In this document: piece after piece, positions 17,449 through 25,920 of the stretch | How the letters are laid out: the number at the start of each line of letters is the position of its first letter | Position numbering within the stretch: the stretch's first letter is position 1 | From: CBINFS01 sp966250015 | GTDB lineage: Bacteria > Bacteroidota > Rhodothermia > Rhodothermales > DASSAV01 | Direction of reading: 5' to 3' | Length of the DNA: 64,000 nt | Assembly: GCA_966250015.1 (NCBI GenBank) | Contig: CBINFS010000015.1 | Span: 14,974 to 78,973 of the forward strand | Translations under genes and position numbers: made by a program | The notes under the pieces: generated by a model | Databases searched by the model: none | Told to the model about the DNA's origin: nothing | The model's input: the letters and a program-made list of their open reading frames with translations, nothing else

Positions 17449-17940
17449 TCATTCCAGCGTTTTCGGAAGGACGAGCCACACCAGCGTCCCCGTCCCCTGA
17501 TTCACCTCCCGCCAGGAGTCGACCTCCAGGTCGATACGCGCCATTGCGGCAGTCGGGAAACGAACGGCGGTGCCTCCAGTGAGCAGCCGAATCGTCATGG
17601 ACAGTGACGGCTCATGCCCGACAACGAGTACGTTTTCGACGGCGTCTTCTATCGAATGTAAAACATCCAGCACCCCACCGGGGCTCGCTTCGTAGAGCTC
17701 ATCAGTCACCTGCACCGGTACGTCCCATTGCGTGGCCTCAAGGGCGACGTCGAGCGTTTCCCTCGCGCGCTGTGCAGACGAGGTGATGCACACGTCAGGC
17801 ACGAATCCTGTGTCCTTCAAATACTTCCCCATCTTCCGTGAAGCCTTGACGCCTCGCTTTTTTAATGGCCGCTCGTGATCACTTTGCTCTTCCGTATCCC
17901 AATCCGACTTTCCGTGCCTGAAAAAGATGACGTTTTTCAT
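17449..17940 (-). CDS. sixA: SixA-type histidine phosphatase
   Basis: 163 residues of the histidine phosphatase superfamily. The phosphoacceptor His is in FFRHGKSDW (RHG at residues 8-10), Arg in SAQRARETL, and the second catalytic His in VVGHEPSL. Its small size and lack of extra domains match SixA phosphohistidine phosphatases. It is the last gene of the ppk1 operon, 36 bases after the PycTM gene. From memory, sixA-like genes often neighbour ppk1. The role inferred is removal of phosphate from phosphohistidine proteins or phosphate turnover. Confidence 0.86.
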   Translation of the reverse strand: MKNVIFFRHGKSDWDTEEQSDHERPLKKRGVKASRKMGKYLKDTGFVPDVCITSSAQRARETLDVALEATQWDVPVQVTDELYEASPGGVLDVLHSIEDAVENVLVVGHEPSLSMTIRLLTGGTAVRFPTAAMARIDLEVDSWREVNQGTGTLVWLVLPKTLE

Positions 17941-17976
17941 GAGTATGTCGCTTTAAGTGTTAAGTCGGCCTGCCTT

Positions 17977-18729
17977 TTACGGAATTACGGAATTGGGAAC
18001 CTGAACCACCGAACTATTGACCGTCATGATGAAAACCGTGATGTACAGTATGACGCCGACCGTTAGTGCAATGGTAAAGGTGGTATATGAGTATCGTAAA
18101 TATCGAAACTTGAAGGCCAGCACATGCCCGAGGTTGTATATGTCCACCATCATGTCTCGGTACAACCGGTCAGTGTCCTGAAGCAGTTCACTCATGCTGG
18201 TCAGGTATTCATCTTCGGAAAGCCCGACGAAATTATTGAAAAACAAGATACTGGTATTGCGCCCTCTCTGCCCCGGCCTGGCTTCCAGTTTTCTACTGAT
18301 TCGGGGCCGCGCAGCCTGAATCGCATTGACGATGGAAACAAGGCAACCGATGAGCAGCACCGACGTCGGAATGAGCAACCACGGATTGGCGTCGATCTTT
18401 GGTGAGATGGAGGCCAAAACGAACGATATGATGATGCCGTTGATCGTGATCATGATGTTCGCCTTATTGTCGGCGAGCGCGCTCAGGTCGACGTGCTGCC
18501 GGTAAGAAGTGCGAAACATCGTCTCGATGCCTCTCTCCGATCCAATCCCCTTATCCTTCTTTTTCTTCTTCTTTTTGTCCTTTCTCTCCTTCTCAAGCTG
18601 AGTCGCCTCGACCTGTTCGAGCCTAACCGGATAACTGCCAGGATCAGACACGGATAGAGGGGTCCCGACCTCTTTCTCACCATTGGGTGCGGTGAGCCTG
18701 GTTTGCAATTTGGTGCGCTTTTCTTCCAT
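17977..18729 (-). CDS. Pycsar-effector-type (DUF5706/PycTM) membrane protein with polylysine tract
   Basis: 250 residues. A disordered N-terminal 70 residues includes KERKDKKKKKKKDKG (seven Lys in a row, about residues 52-58). It is followed by the PycTM signature YRQHVDLSALADNKANIMITINGIIISFVL, here split at residues 76-105, and membrane segments near 93-109, 117-137 and 215-237. PycTM proteins are known as membrane effectors that respond to cCMP or cUMP in Pycsar anti-phage defence, but the family is broader. No nucleotide cyclase and no ligand-binding domain is present in this protein or beside it. It lies between the metallophosphoesterase/barrel and sixA genes. Confidence 0.82.
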   Translation of the reverse strand: MEEKRTKLQTRLTAPNGEKEVGTPLSVSDPGSYPVRLEQVEATQLEKERKDKKKKKKKDKGIGSERGIETMFRTSYRQHVDLSALADNKANIMITINGIIISFVLASISPKIDANPWLLIPTSVLLIGCLVSIVNAIQAARPRISRKLEARPGQRGRNTSILFFNNFVGLSEDEYLTSMSELLQDTDRLYRDMMVDIYNLGHVLAFKFRYLRYSYTTFTIALTVGVILYITVFIMTVNSSVVQVPNSVIP

Positions 18730-18797
18730 GGGGATTATCCTCCCTCGATTTAGTTACTGCCGGACGTTTCGTCCTCGATCCGGTCGGTTTGCCCTGC

Positions 18798-21700
18798 TCA
18801 GTAGAAAAAGCCCAGCCTGAGCGTAAACATTTGCTCCTCGTTTGAGAAATCCATCGTCCCGGTGAGTATGGCGCGGTTGAAAACACCCATCCATAGACCG
18901 CCTCCGTAACCCTGATGCCATACCCGCGAGCGCTCGTGGTCTGCCCACACACGGCCATTGTCCAGGAAACCGAGGATGCCGATCTCACCACCAAGCAGGT
19001 AGGTCGAAAAACCGAATAGCCGAGCCCTTAGCTCGACGTTCTGAAACACGCTGCTTCGTCCTGAAAACCGGGTGCTGCGATAACCGCGGAGGTTGTCCTT
19101 ACCGCCGAGCGTGCTGGCCGCATAGTAAGGCATCGATCCCAACACGTGCTCGGCTCCTACACGAACCGCCAGCGTTATCGGTGACCGAACGCCTTGAGAG
19201 AAATAGACGACGAGCTCCGTTCCTGCCCTCGTATAATCGTCTTTCGCGTGCCGGAGGCCGTAATGTACGCCAACTCTTGCCTCCCACTTGTAGCCGTACT
19301 TCGGGTTGACCTTGTTATCGACCGTATTGATTGAGAGGGCGGTCTCCGCACCGGCGTACCACTGATCCTGGAACACCTCGTCGCCGATCTCACTGATGGG
19401 CATACCGATAAAACGGCTCCCATCGCGGTGTGTCTTCGTGACTTCCAGTTTTGGACCGATGGCAAAACGAATTCCCTCGCCAATGTTGTGTTCGACGGTC
19501 GGCAGGAACGTAAACTGTGTTATGCGTGCTTCATAAAACGACGATGATCCCTCACGCAGAGTCTCATTCCCCATCCCGTAGTAGTTGCGGAGCGCACGCG
19601 GGGCCAGCAGGTCCGCCGACAAATGGACGTCCCACCCTCCGAGTACGGAGACGAAAAGGCCGTCGTACACCACGTTAAACGCCAGCGTCCGGGCTGCAAA
19701 GTTGGCGCGAAACCGTTGCAGGTTTGCATACGGATCCTTGCGGAATCCGTGCTTCTTCCACTCGAAGCCGCCTCCGACGTACACACCATCGTCCCGGTTT
19801 GAACCGAAATACGTCAGCGGCACGACGAGGTCGTGCTTGTAAGCCCAGCTATCGTATTCGTTTACGAGCGGATTATGAGATAGACGGATGCGCGTTTCAC
19901 CGTTGGACTCAGCCTTTGTGCTCGAGACCGTATCGTAAAACCGGCCTTTCTTTCCGACACCCTTGACCCGTGAGCGGTCCACAAATACGTCGTCACCCGG
20001 TCCGCCGACGGCGGTAATGAGGATACCTTCGTTAACCTCACCCGATATTTCGAATTGATCGTTGCCGCCGAGCCCGTACAATCGCACTTCATCCGTCTCA
20101 TCGTCGTAGAACGTGCGCCTGTACATTATGTCCGAAACCTGACCTTCCTTTGTGGTTTTGTAAACCACAACTTCAGTCTCGTCGTTGTTCTTCCGGATGA
20201 CTTCGAAGCGTTCATGTTTGTCGCTGGTTACGACGTCTACGACGCGTGCGTACAGATCGTAGTAGTCTTCAGCGAGTTCGGGCAGTTTGTCCCTCCTGAC
20301 ACGAAGCAAATGGCCGAACTCCGGTGCGTATAGCTTCCAAATTGAATCCGGCCAGGCCAACGACGCTTCGTCGATCACATCGTCCGTAAGAGCGGCCTTT
20401 ACGCTATCCGCAATCTCGATCCAGTCTTGCCTTGTCAGCATTGAGGTAAATCGCCGGTCCTGCTCCATCCCGTTTTTGGTAAGACCCTTCAGACTTCCAT
20501 AATCCGAATGGAAATCCTGGAACTTGGGCATGACGTATTGGACGAGCGACGGAAACACGCCGTTCATCCGATTGAATGCCCAGTCTCTATCCCGCGGGAT
20601 GGGCCGGTAGGTGTGCCCTTTACCGTTTGGATTTTCAAATTCGGCCCATCGGAACTGGTCCCGGTGACGATCCCAATCGCTGATGAGGAAGTCGAGCAGA
20701 CGAGCTCTCGCAAACGCCCTTTGGTCAATCCGATTATCGTTGTCCTTGTTGAGCTTCTCGTACAGCTTTTCGGAACCGATCACGTTCTTCGAGCGGCCGA
20801 AGCTGGGCATGTCGGACACGTCGCCGTCCGGGCGTTCTTCGAACATCATGATTTGCCCGGCGAACATTGCGCGGTAGATCCCGAGTCTGGGGTCATCGGG
20901 TACGAAGACGATCTTGGGATTGGTGTGATAGACCCCTGCGGCTTCGGCAAGTCTCGGGACGACGAACGCACCGAACGGATGTAACGACGAGATCTGATCC
21001 TGGATGATGTCGAGCGCAACCGTTTCACGAAGGTCCTCCGGAACCGTTTTCGTCGGGTCCTTATCAATCGACCGTAGAACGTACTCGTGGCCATCTGCCC
21101 CCAAGAGTTGCAACGAGAGGGTCTGCATACCGCCGCCGAGCTCTATCGGTGTCAGCCCTCCGGCCTCTTTGCTCATGTCGAGAACCGGAACGGTGACAGG
21201 AGTAGTCCACGCCTTACGGTGCTGGCTGCCCAGGAAGAAGGTTTTAAAACCTCCCGCCTCATAGCTCGGATTAACGGCCAACTGCCGCGTGGCGCCTTCG
21301 GGCACTGAGAACGTCTCACCGGCAATTTGATCATCTGATCCTGTGGGTAATGGACCGGCTTCCCTGAGCGCCACCCGGTAAAGGGTATTCCCCTCTCTAC
21401 TTTCAGGTACAGCCTCCTTCATATCAAGCCAGATCGAGCCATCCCGATGATATTCGATGATGGCAATTCCGGTCGCAGACCTGGAGAATCCAGTCCGGCC
21501 CGCTTTCGCAACGTATTCGGGGTTTTCACCTGCACCACTGATAATGTGATGCACCTTGCCATCAGGCAAGTGTTGCAGGCTCCGGTCGTGGCCCGACGCG
21601 TAGATCAGGTTTTCATGTTGGCGAAAGAGGGTCGAGAATCCGCGCCGTAGAATTTGGTAACGAGAGGCGGCAAGGTCCTGGTCATTACCAACGAACCGTC

Positions 21701-22508
21701 TGTAAAGCGGATAGGCCGACCCTATCAACGGCAGAGGGAGATACGCGTTTTCAAACCGGGCCGTCAGAGGGAACAGGTGATACCGAAGGGGAAAGTGGCC
21801 ACCGTGAATGCCCTGTGACCGGATCGGATGGTGCCCCACCACGATCAGGTCTTTTTTTCGGTTTCGCTTGATCAGGTCGTCGAGCTGGACGAGGAAGTCG
21901 CCGTCCTGTTCTTGGCCCATGTCGACGTTTTCTTCGTCACCTTCATCCCGGAACCACTCCCTGGTATTCAATAGGATTAGTGTCAGCGATCCCGTCAGCT
22001 CGATCTCAATCGGCTCCATCGAATGATCCGTGGGAGCAACGATCTGTCCCACGGATGACGGAGTCGAAGCATCTGCGATCGCTTCCACTTCCGGTGCGTA
22101 GAAAGACCCATCGTGTTCTCCCGGCACGAGAATCACTCTGCCCTGATACGAGCTGAATGCACGACGGGGAGCCTCTTGTTGAATCTCAGGAAGCCCGGCA
22201 TACTGAACCTCCGTTTCATCCAGGAAACAACACGGCAGCCGATCGCCGAGAAAAACGACGCTGCTACGGCTGCCGGCCTCTTCGAGATGGTACGCTAACA
22301 GATCCGACATGGGCGAATCGTATTCGCCGTCAGGCCCGGCGTCGCCCACCAGAATGATCCGGTAATCGACGGTAGAGTCCGACCCTGCGTTGACCGCCGA
22401 TCCAGATCCGACCCCCGCCTGCTGAACCGTACCACACGCTGTGATCAGCAACAGCGCGACGATAGAGATGCCCCTGAGTATCCAATCAGTTCTCATCTTT
22501 TTCCTCAA
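18798..22508 (-). CDS. Metallophosphoesterase / outer-membrane beta-barrel fusion lipoprotein
   Basis: 1236 residues; ATG at 22508, or 22496 giving MRTDW. A lipobox (LITAC, Cys25) follows the signal. Residues about 50-400 form a calcineurin-like phosphoesterase (ILVGDAG, VVFLGDRLP, VPGEHD, VVGHHP, SGHDRSLQ). The middle region, about 450-760, has LLDFLISDWDRH and RPIPRDRDWAFNR, seen in proteins of this architecture. The last about 370 residues are a BamA/surface-antigen-like barrel ending in a C-terminal aromatic pair (LRLGFFY). Metal motifs deviate: GNHD is GEHD and the second His of GHxH is Arg. Location is expected in the outer membrane; substrate unknown. Confidence 0.87.
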   Translation of the reverse strand: MRKKMRTDWILRGISIVALLLITACGTVQQAGVGSGSAVNAGSDSTVDYRIILVGDAGPDGEYDSPMSDLLAYHLEEAGSRSSVVFLGDRLPCCFLDETEVQYAGLPEIQQEAPRRAFSSYQGRVILVPGEHDGSFYAPEVEAIADASTPSSVGQIVAPTDHSMEPIEIELTGSLTLILLNTREWFRDEGDEENVDMGQEQDGDFLVQLDDLIKRNRKKDLIVVGHHPIRSQGIHGGHFPLRYHLFPLTARFENAYLPLPLIGSAYPLYRRFVGNDQDLAASRYQILRRGFSTLFRQHENLIYASGHDRSLQHLPDGKVHHIISGAGENPEYVAKAGRTGFSRSATGIAIIEYHRDGSIWLDMKEAVPESREGNTLYRVALREAGPLPTGSDDQIAGETFSVPEGATRQLAVNPSYEAGGFKTFFLGSQHRKAWTTPVTVPVLDMSKEAGGLTPIELGGGMQTLSLQLLGADGHEYVLRSIDKDPTKTVPEDLRETVALDIIQDQISSLHPFGAFVVPRLAEAAGVYHTNPKIVFVPDDPRLGIYRAMFAGQIMMFEERPDGDVSDMPSFGRSKNVIGSEKLYEKLNKDNDNRIDQRAFARARLLDFLISDWDRHRDQFRWAEFENPNGKGHTYRPIPRDRDWAFNRMNGVFPSLVQYVMPKFQDFHSDYGSLKGLTKNGMEQDRRFTSMLTRQDWIEIADSVKAALTDDVIDEASLAWPDSIWKLYAPEFGHLLRVRRDKLPELAEDYYDLYARVVDVVTSDKHERFEVIRKNNDETEVVVYKTTKEGQVSDIMYRRTFYDDETDEVRLYGLGGNDQFEISGEVNEGILITAVGGPGDDVFVDRSRVKGVGKKGRFYDTVSSTKAESNGETRIRLSHNPLVNEYDSWAYKHDLVVPLTYFGSNRDDGVYVGGGFEWKKHGFRKDPYANLQRFRANFAARTLAFNVVYDGLFVSVLGGWDVHLSADLLAPRALRNYYGMGNETLREGSSSFYEARITQFTFLPTVEHNIGEGIRFAIGPKLEVTKTHRDGSRFIGMPISEIGDEVFQDQWYAGAETALSINTVDNKVNPKYGYKWEARVGVHYGLRHAKDDYTRAGTELVVYFSQGVRSPITLAVRVGAEHVLGSMPYYAASTLGGKDNLRGYRSTRFSGRSSVFQNVELRARLFGFSTYLLGGEIGILGFLDNGRVWADHERSRVWHQGYGGGLWMGVFNRAILTGTMDFSNEEQMFTLRLGFFY

Positions 22509-22568
22509 TACGGTTCATCAAGCCATTTCTTGCGCCCGTACAGGTTTTCCTCGATGTAAAGAAACACG

Positions 22569-25151
22569 CTAATACCCCTGCGTCTCTCTGGCATAGTGGC
22601 GAAGAGAATCCCTCGCCAGCTCACGTATTACCTTAACGATGGTCTTAGCCGTAATGGGTGATCCTTCGTCGAGATAACGGCTATCCAGGCGGAAGAGCGT
22701 GCAACCTCGCACGACGCGCACACTGGCAACAGGGGAGGCATCGACAAATACGGAGGCCCCATTGAATACGTCACCAGTCCCGAAGCGCCGAACCGGTTGC
22801 TCCGGTCCCTCGACTACCAGCTCTCCTTCTCTTACGACAAATAACGCCGACGAGGGTCGGTCTGAAGACACTACGACGTCTCCGGCTTCGTATCGGACCG
22901 TTTCCAGAAGTCGGCTGATCGTTTCCAGCTCGTCACGGCTGAGGGATCGGAAAGGCTCGTGCTCGCCGAGGAACTGCGGGATGTCCGGCGATTGACGGTC
23001 GGAAGCAGCGGCGGCAGGCTCCCTTTCCTCCGTATCTCGTTTAGACTGGAGATAAACGTTCTCCGTGGACCCTGATATCTCATCTGACTCCTTCTTCAGC
23101 AAGCTGTACGTATCAAGCTGCGCGCGCACCGGTGGGGCCTGATCGTCGCGGATGTACTGGTTGGTCTGCTCCTCGTCGATGATCCTGGCTTTGGTGTTGT
23201 CGGCAAGGTGAAGCTCGACGAGCTTGCGTATTTCTTGCTTCAGCCTGTCGTCAAGAATCGGAAAGGCTACCTCCACACGCTCGCTGAGGTTACGTCTCAT
23301 CCAATCGGCAGAGGCCAGGTAGTATTCTTCTGCCCCATCGTTGTAGAAAATGAAAACTCGCGAGTGTTCGAGGAAGCGGTCGACGATGCTCCGGACGCGT
23401 ATGTTTTCGCTCTGCCCCTTAACACCAGGAACGAGTCTGCAAATACCCCGAACGACCAGATCGACGCGTACACCGGCGTTGGAGGCCTCGTACAGGCGTG
23501 TGATGATTTTCGTGTCTTCGAGGCTGTTCATTTTCAAAATGATTCGCGCCTCACGACCCGACTGTGCGTGCTCGATCTCCCGATCGATCAACCGGTAAAG
23601 TGACTTTCTCAGATAGAACGGTGCTACGAGCACCCGCTCGAACGAAGGTTTTTCGATCTCGCCGGATAGAAATCCGAAAACCTTCCGGATGTCCCGCGTT
23701 ATTGTTTGGTCTGCCGTAAATAACCCTTCATCCGTGTAGATTCGGGCGGTTTTTTCGTTGAAGTTCCCGGTCGAGAGGTAGGCCAGCATGGGCGGGTCGG
23801 CCCCTGGAGAGCGAACGACGAGTGCGAGCTTGGCATGGACCTTCAGGCCCGGCATGCTGTACAGAATGCGGATGCCGGCCTGCTCCATCTGTTCTGCCCA
23901 GAACAGGTTCGGCTCCTCGTCGAAACGCGCCTTGATCTCGACGAACGCCGTCACCCGTTTCCCCTTCCTCGCAGCCTCGATCAGGGCGCTCACTACTTTA
24001 GATTGAGAAGCCACCCTGTATAGTGCAATCCAGATCTCTTCGACCTCGGGGTCGTCGGTTGCTTCGTGGAGAAAATCGACCACGTAGTCGAAGCTCTGGT
24101 ATGGCAAATGTAAAAGCAGGTCTTGCTCCTTGATGGCCGAAAACAGGGAGGGATAGCCACTGATCACCGGGTGGCCAAGGGGCGGCAACGGAGCATAACA
24201 CAGGTCCTTGAATCCGAATCGCGGAAATGAATGCAGATCGTGGAGGTTGTGATATCTTCCCCCGGGAACGAGGTCGTCCTCGTCAAACCTCATCCTCGAG
24301 GTGAGGACGGAAACCATTTCCACCGGCATGTTCAGATCGTACAGGACACGGCACGGGATTCCACTCGCTCGTTTTGCCAGCCCCTTGGCGATCTTTTCCT
24401 TTAAGTTGCCCGTGTACTCGTCGTCGAGATTCAGGTCTGCATCTCGCGAAAGCTTGACGGCATAGGCCTGCCCTATCTCGTACTCGGGGAAGATCTGCGG
24501 CAGATTGAACCGCACGATGTCGTCGAGGAACATCACGTATTGATGTTCCCCGGTGCCCGGAATCCAGACGAACCGGGGCAGAACCGTTCTGGGGACCTCG
24601 ACGACGCCATAGCTCAGACCACGCCGGTCCTCGCTTCCATTCACCGGCCACGCCCTGAGAGCAGTCAAGAGAAAGAGGCACTTATCCGGCAGAAACGGGA
24701 CGTCGCGTTCATCATCCAGAAAATAAGGGCGAACGTGCGGCCTGACCTGCTCATCGAAGTATTTCCGGACGAACTCAGCCTGCTCTTCCTTTACGTCCTG
24801 GTCGTTGATCAGCCGGATGCCCAGCGCCTCCAGCTCCGGGAGAATCTCCTCCCTGAATATCCGCCCAAACTCTTCCTGCTGCCCGGTAACGACCCGGTAT
24901 ATCTGCTTGAGCAGCTTCGAGGGATTAAAGTCCAGATTGTCGATGGACTTCTTTTTTAGTCGAAGCAGGCTTCGCAGAGAGGCTACCCTGACCCTGAAAA
25001 ACTCGTCCAGGTTGGAGGAGAAAATCGCAAGGAAGGAGAGGCGTTCGAACAACGGGACCGTCGGGTCCTTTGCCTCTTGCAGTACACGTCCGTTAAAGCT
25101 TAGCCAGCTTAATTCCCGGTCGAAATAGATGTATTTATCACGTTTAGCCAT
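22569..25151 (-). CDS. ppk1: Polyphosphate kinase 1 with C-terminal cyclic-nucleotide-binding-like domain
   Basis: 860 residues, about 150 longer than usual PPK1. Residues 1-690 are a full PPK1: YFDRELSWLSFN at the N-terminus, the autophosphorylated His in GLKVHAK (His439), the second catalytic His in FLEHSRVF (His596), and STGNFNEKTAR. After an Ala/Glu-rich linker (about 700-725), residues 731-855 form a CRP-type cNMP-binding fold (FRSLSRDELETISRLL, YEAGDVV, FVVREGELVV, GTGDVFNGASVF). The Glu and Arg of the usual phosphate-binding cassette appear to be missing. It makes polyphosphate from ATP; the extra domain suggests ligand or partner control. First gene of the four-gene operon. Confidence 0.95.
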   Translation of the reverse strand: MAKRDKYIYFDRELSWLSFNGRVLQEAKDPTVPLFERLSFLAIFSSNLDEFFRVRVASLRSLLRLKKKSIDNLDFNPSKLLKQIYRVVTGQQEEFGRIFREEILPELEALGIRLINDQDVKEEQAEFVRKYFDEQVRPHVRPYFLDDERDVPFLPDKCLFLLTALRAWPVNGSEDRRGLSYGVVEVPRTVLPRFVWIPGTGEHQYVMFLDDIVRFNLPQIFPEYEIGQAYAVKLSRDADLNLDDEYTGNLKEKIAKGLAKRASGIPCRVLYDLNMPVEMVSVLTSRMRFDEDDLVPGGRYHNLHDLHSFPRFGFKDLCYAPLPPLGHPVISGYPSLFSAIKEQDLLLHLPYQSFDYVVDFLHEATDDPEVEEIWIALYRVASQSKVVSALIEAARKGKRVTAFVEIKARFDEEPNLFWAEQMEQAGIRILYSMPGLKVHAKLALVVRSPGADPPMLAYLSTGNFNEKTARIYTDEGLFTADQTITRDIRKVFGFLSGEIEKPSFERVLVAPFYLRKSLYRLIDREIEHAQSGREARIILKMNSLEDTKIITRLYEASNAGVRVDLVVRGICRLVPGVKGQSENIRVRSIVDRFLEHSRVFIFYNDGAEEYYLASADWMRRNLSERVEVAFPILDDRLKQEIRKLVELHLADNTKARIIDEEQTNQYIRDDQAPPVRAQLDTYSLLKKESDEISGSTENVYLQSKRDTEEREPAAAASDRQSPDIPQFLGEHEPFRSLSRDELETISRLLETVRYEAGDVVVSSDRPSSALFVVREGELVVEGPEQPVRRFGTGDVFNGASVFVDASPVASVRVVRGCTLFRLDSRYLDEGSPITAKTIVKVIRELARDSLRHYARETQGY

Positions 25152-25466
25152 TCAAGGATTGATGAACGTGGAGGGAATCTCTCAAAAAAGCGAGCGACCG
25201 GGGAAGTATGGACGTCCGGACCAAAAGTACGCCGAAACAAGGTGCGACATACGAGACTTCGGCTTATGATTATTGCGCTTTGGCGCACCGGTTATGTTTC
25301 GGATAAACAAGAACGTCCGTCAGATGGTCTGTTTGAAGCCAGAGAATACTTTCTCCCGGTTTGTACCCGGCAACGTTGACGTTTACTTACAGGTCGTTGA
25401 ATCACTTTTATGACTTTTGGAATGGGATTAACCTGTATCAGAAGGGTGGTTCTTGTAGATGGGATA
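25152..25466. other. 315-base intergenic region upstream of ppk1
   Basis: No supported gene is seen. The region should carry the ppk1 operon promoter on the minus strand and the 3' end of the receiver gene. A small inverted repeat (25272-25285, TGCGC / GCGCA around four bases) is present. No clear promoter consensus or T-run terminator was found. Confidence 0.3.
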
Positions 25467-25856
25467 TCACCTCAAAGCTTGCCTTGATGGCTCCAGTTTT
25501 CTTTCGATCTCTACTACCTTGGCCAGAAGCAAATCATTTGAGAAGGGCTTCAGAATGTACGCGTCGGCGCCCGCTTCAACAGCTTCCAGCACGTCCTCCG
25601 CCTCTTTCCGCGTGGCCATGATCATGATACCGTGACGGTGCATCTCACGTTTGCGGACGCGTCGGATCAGCTCGATACCACTCAACCCGGGAAGCTTCCA
25701 CTCGGCAATCAACAAGTCGACCCGATGCTTCTGAAGGTAATCCCAGGCCTCCTCACCCGTGGAGGCTGCCTGCACGTCGGTATAACCGGCTTCCAAAAGT
25801 GTTCTCACGACGCCCCTCAGGCTGGTGCCGTTGGCATCGACTACCAATATCCTCAT
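25467..25856 (-). CDS. Stand-alone receiver-domain protein with Glu at the phosphoacceptor site
   Basis: 129 residues, a single CheY-like receiver with no output domain. The beta-1 acidic pocket is ILVVDAN (one Asp, Asp7, instead of a pair). The beta-3 position normally Asp reads LIAEWKLPG, so the phosphoacceptor is Glu52. The Thr/Ser switch (MATRK, Thr82) and Lys (LKPF, Lys103) are kept. It probably is not phosphorylated normally and may mimic the active state. No histidine kinase is in the window. It lies 315 bases upstream of ppk1 on the same strand. Confidence 0.88.
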   Translation of the reverse strand: MRILVVDANGTSLRGVVRTLLEAGYTDVQAASTGEEAWDYLQKHRVDLLIAEWKLPGLSGIELIRRVRKREMHRHGIMIMATRKEAEDVLEAVEAGADAYILKPFSNDLLLAKVVEIERKLEPSRQALR

Positions 25857-25920
25857 TTCGTTTTCTTGTTGACCAAAATCAGAGCCGGGTTGCAGCTGAA
25901 AAAATCAAATATGCCCGTCA

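Noticed and set aside
17977..18729. Calling a complete Pycsar defence system
   Set aside because: No cyclase gene is adjacent and the neighbours are polyphosphate-related; only the effector-type domain is present.
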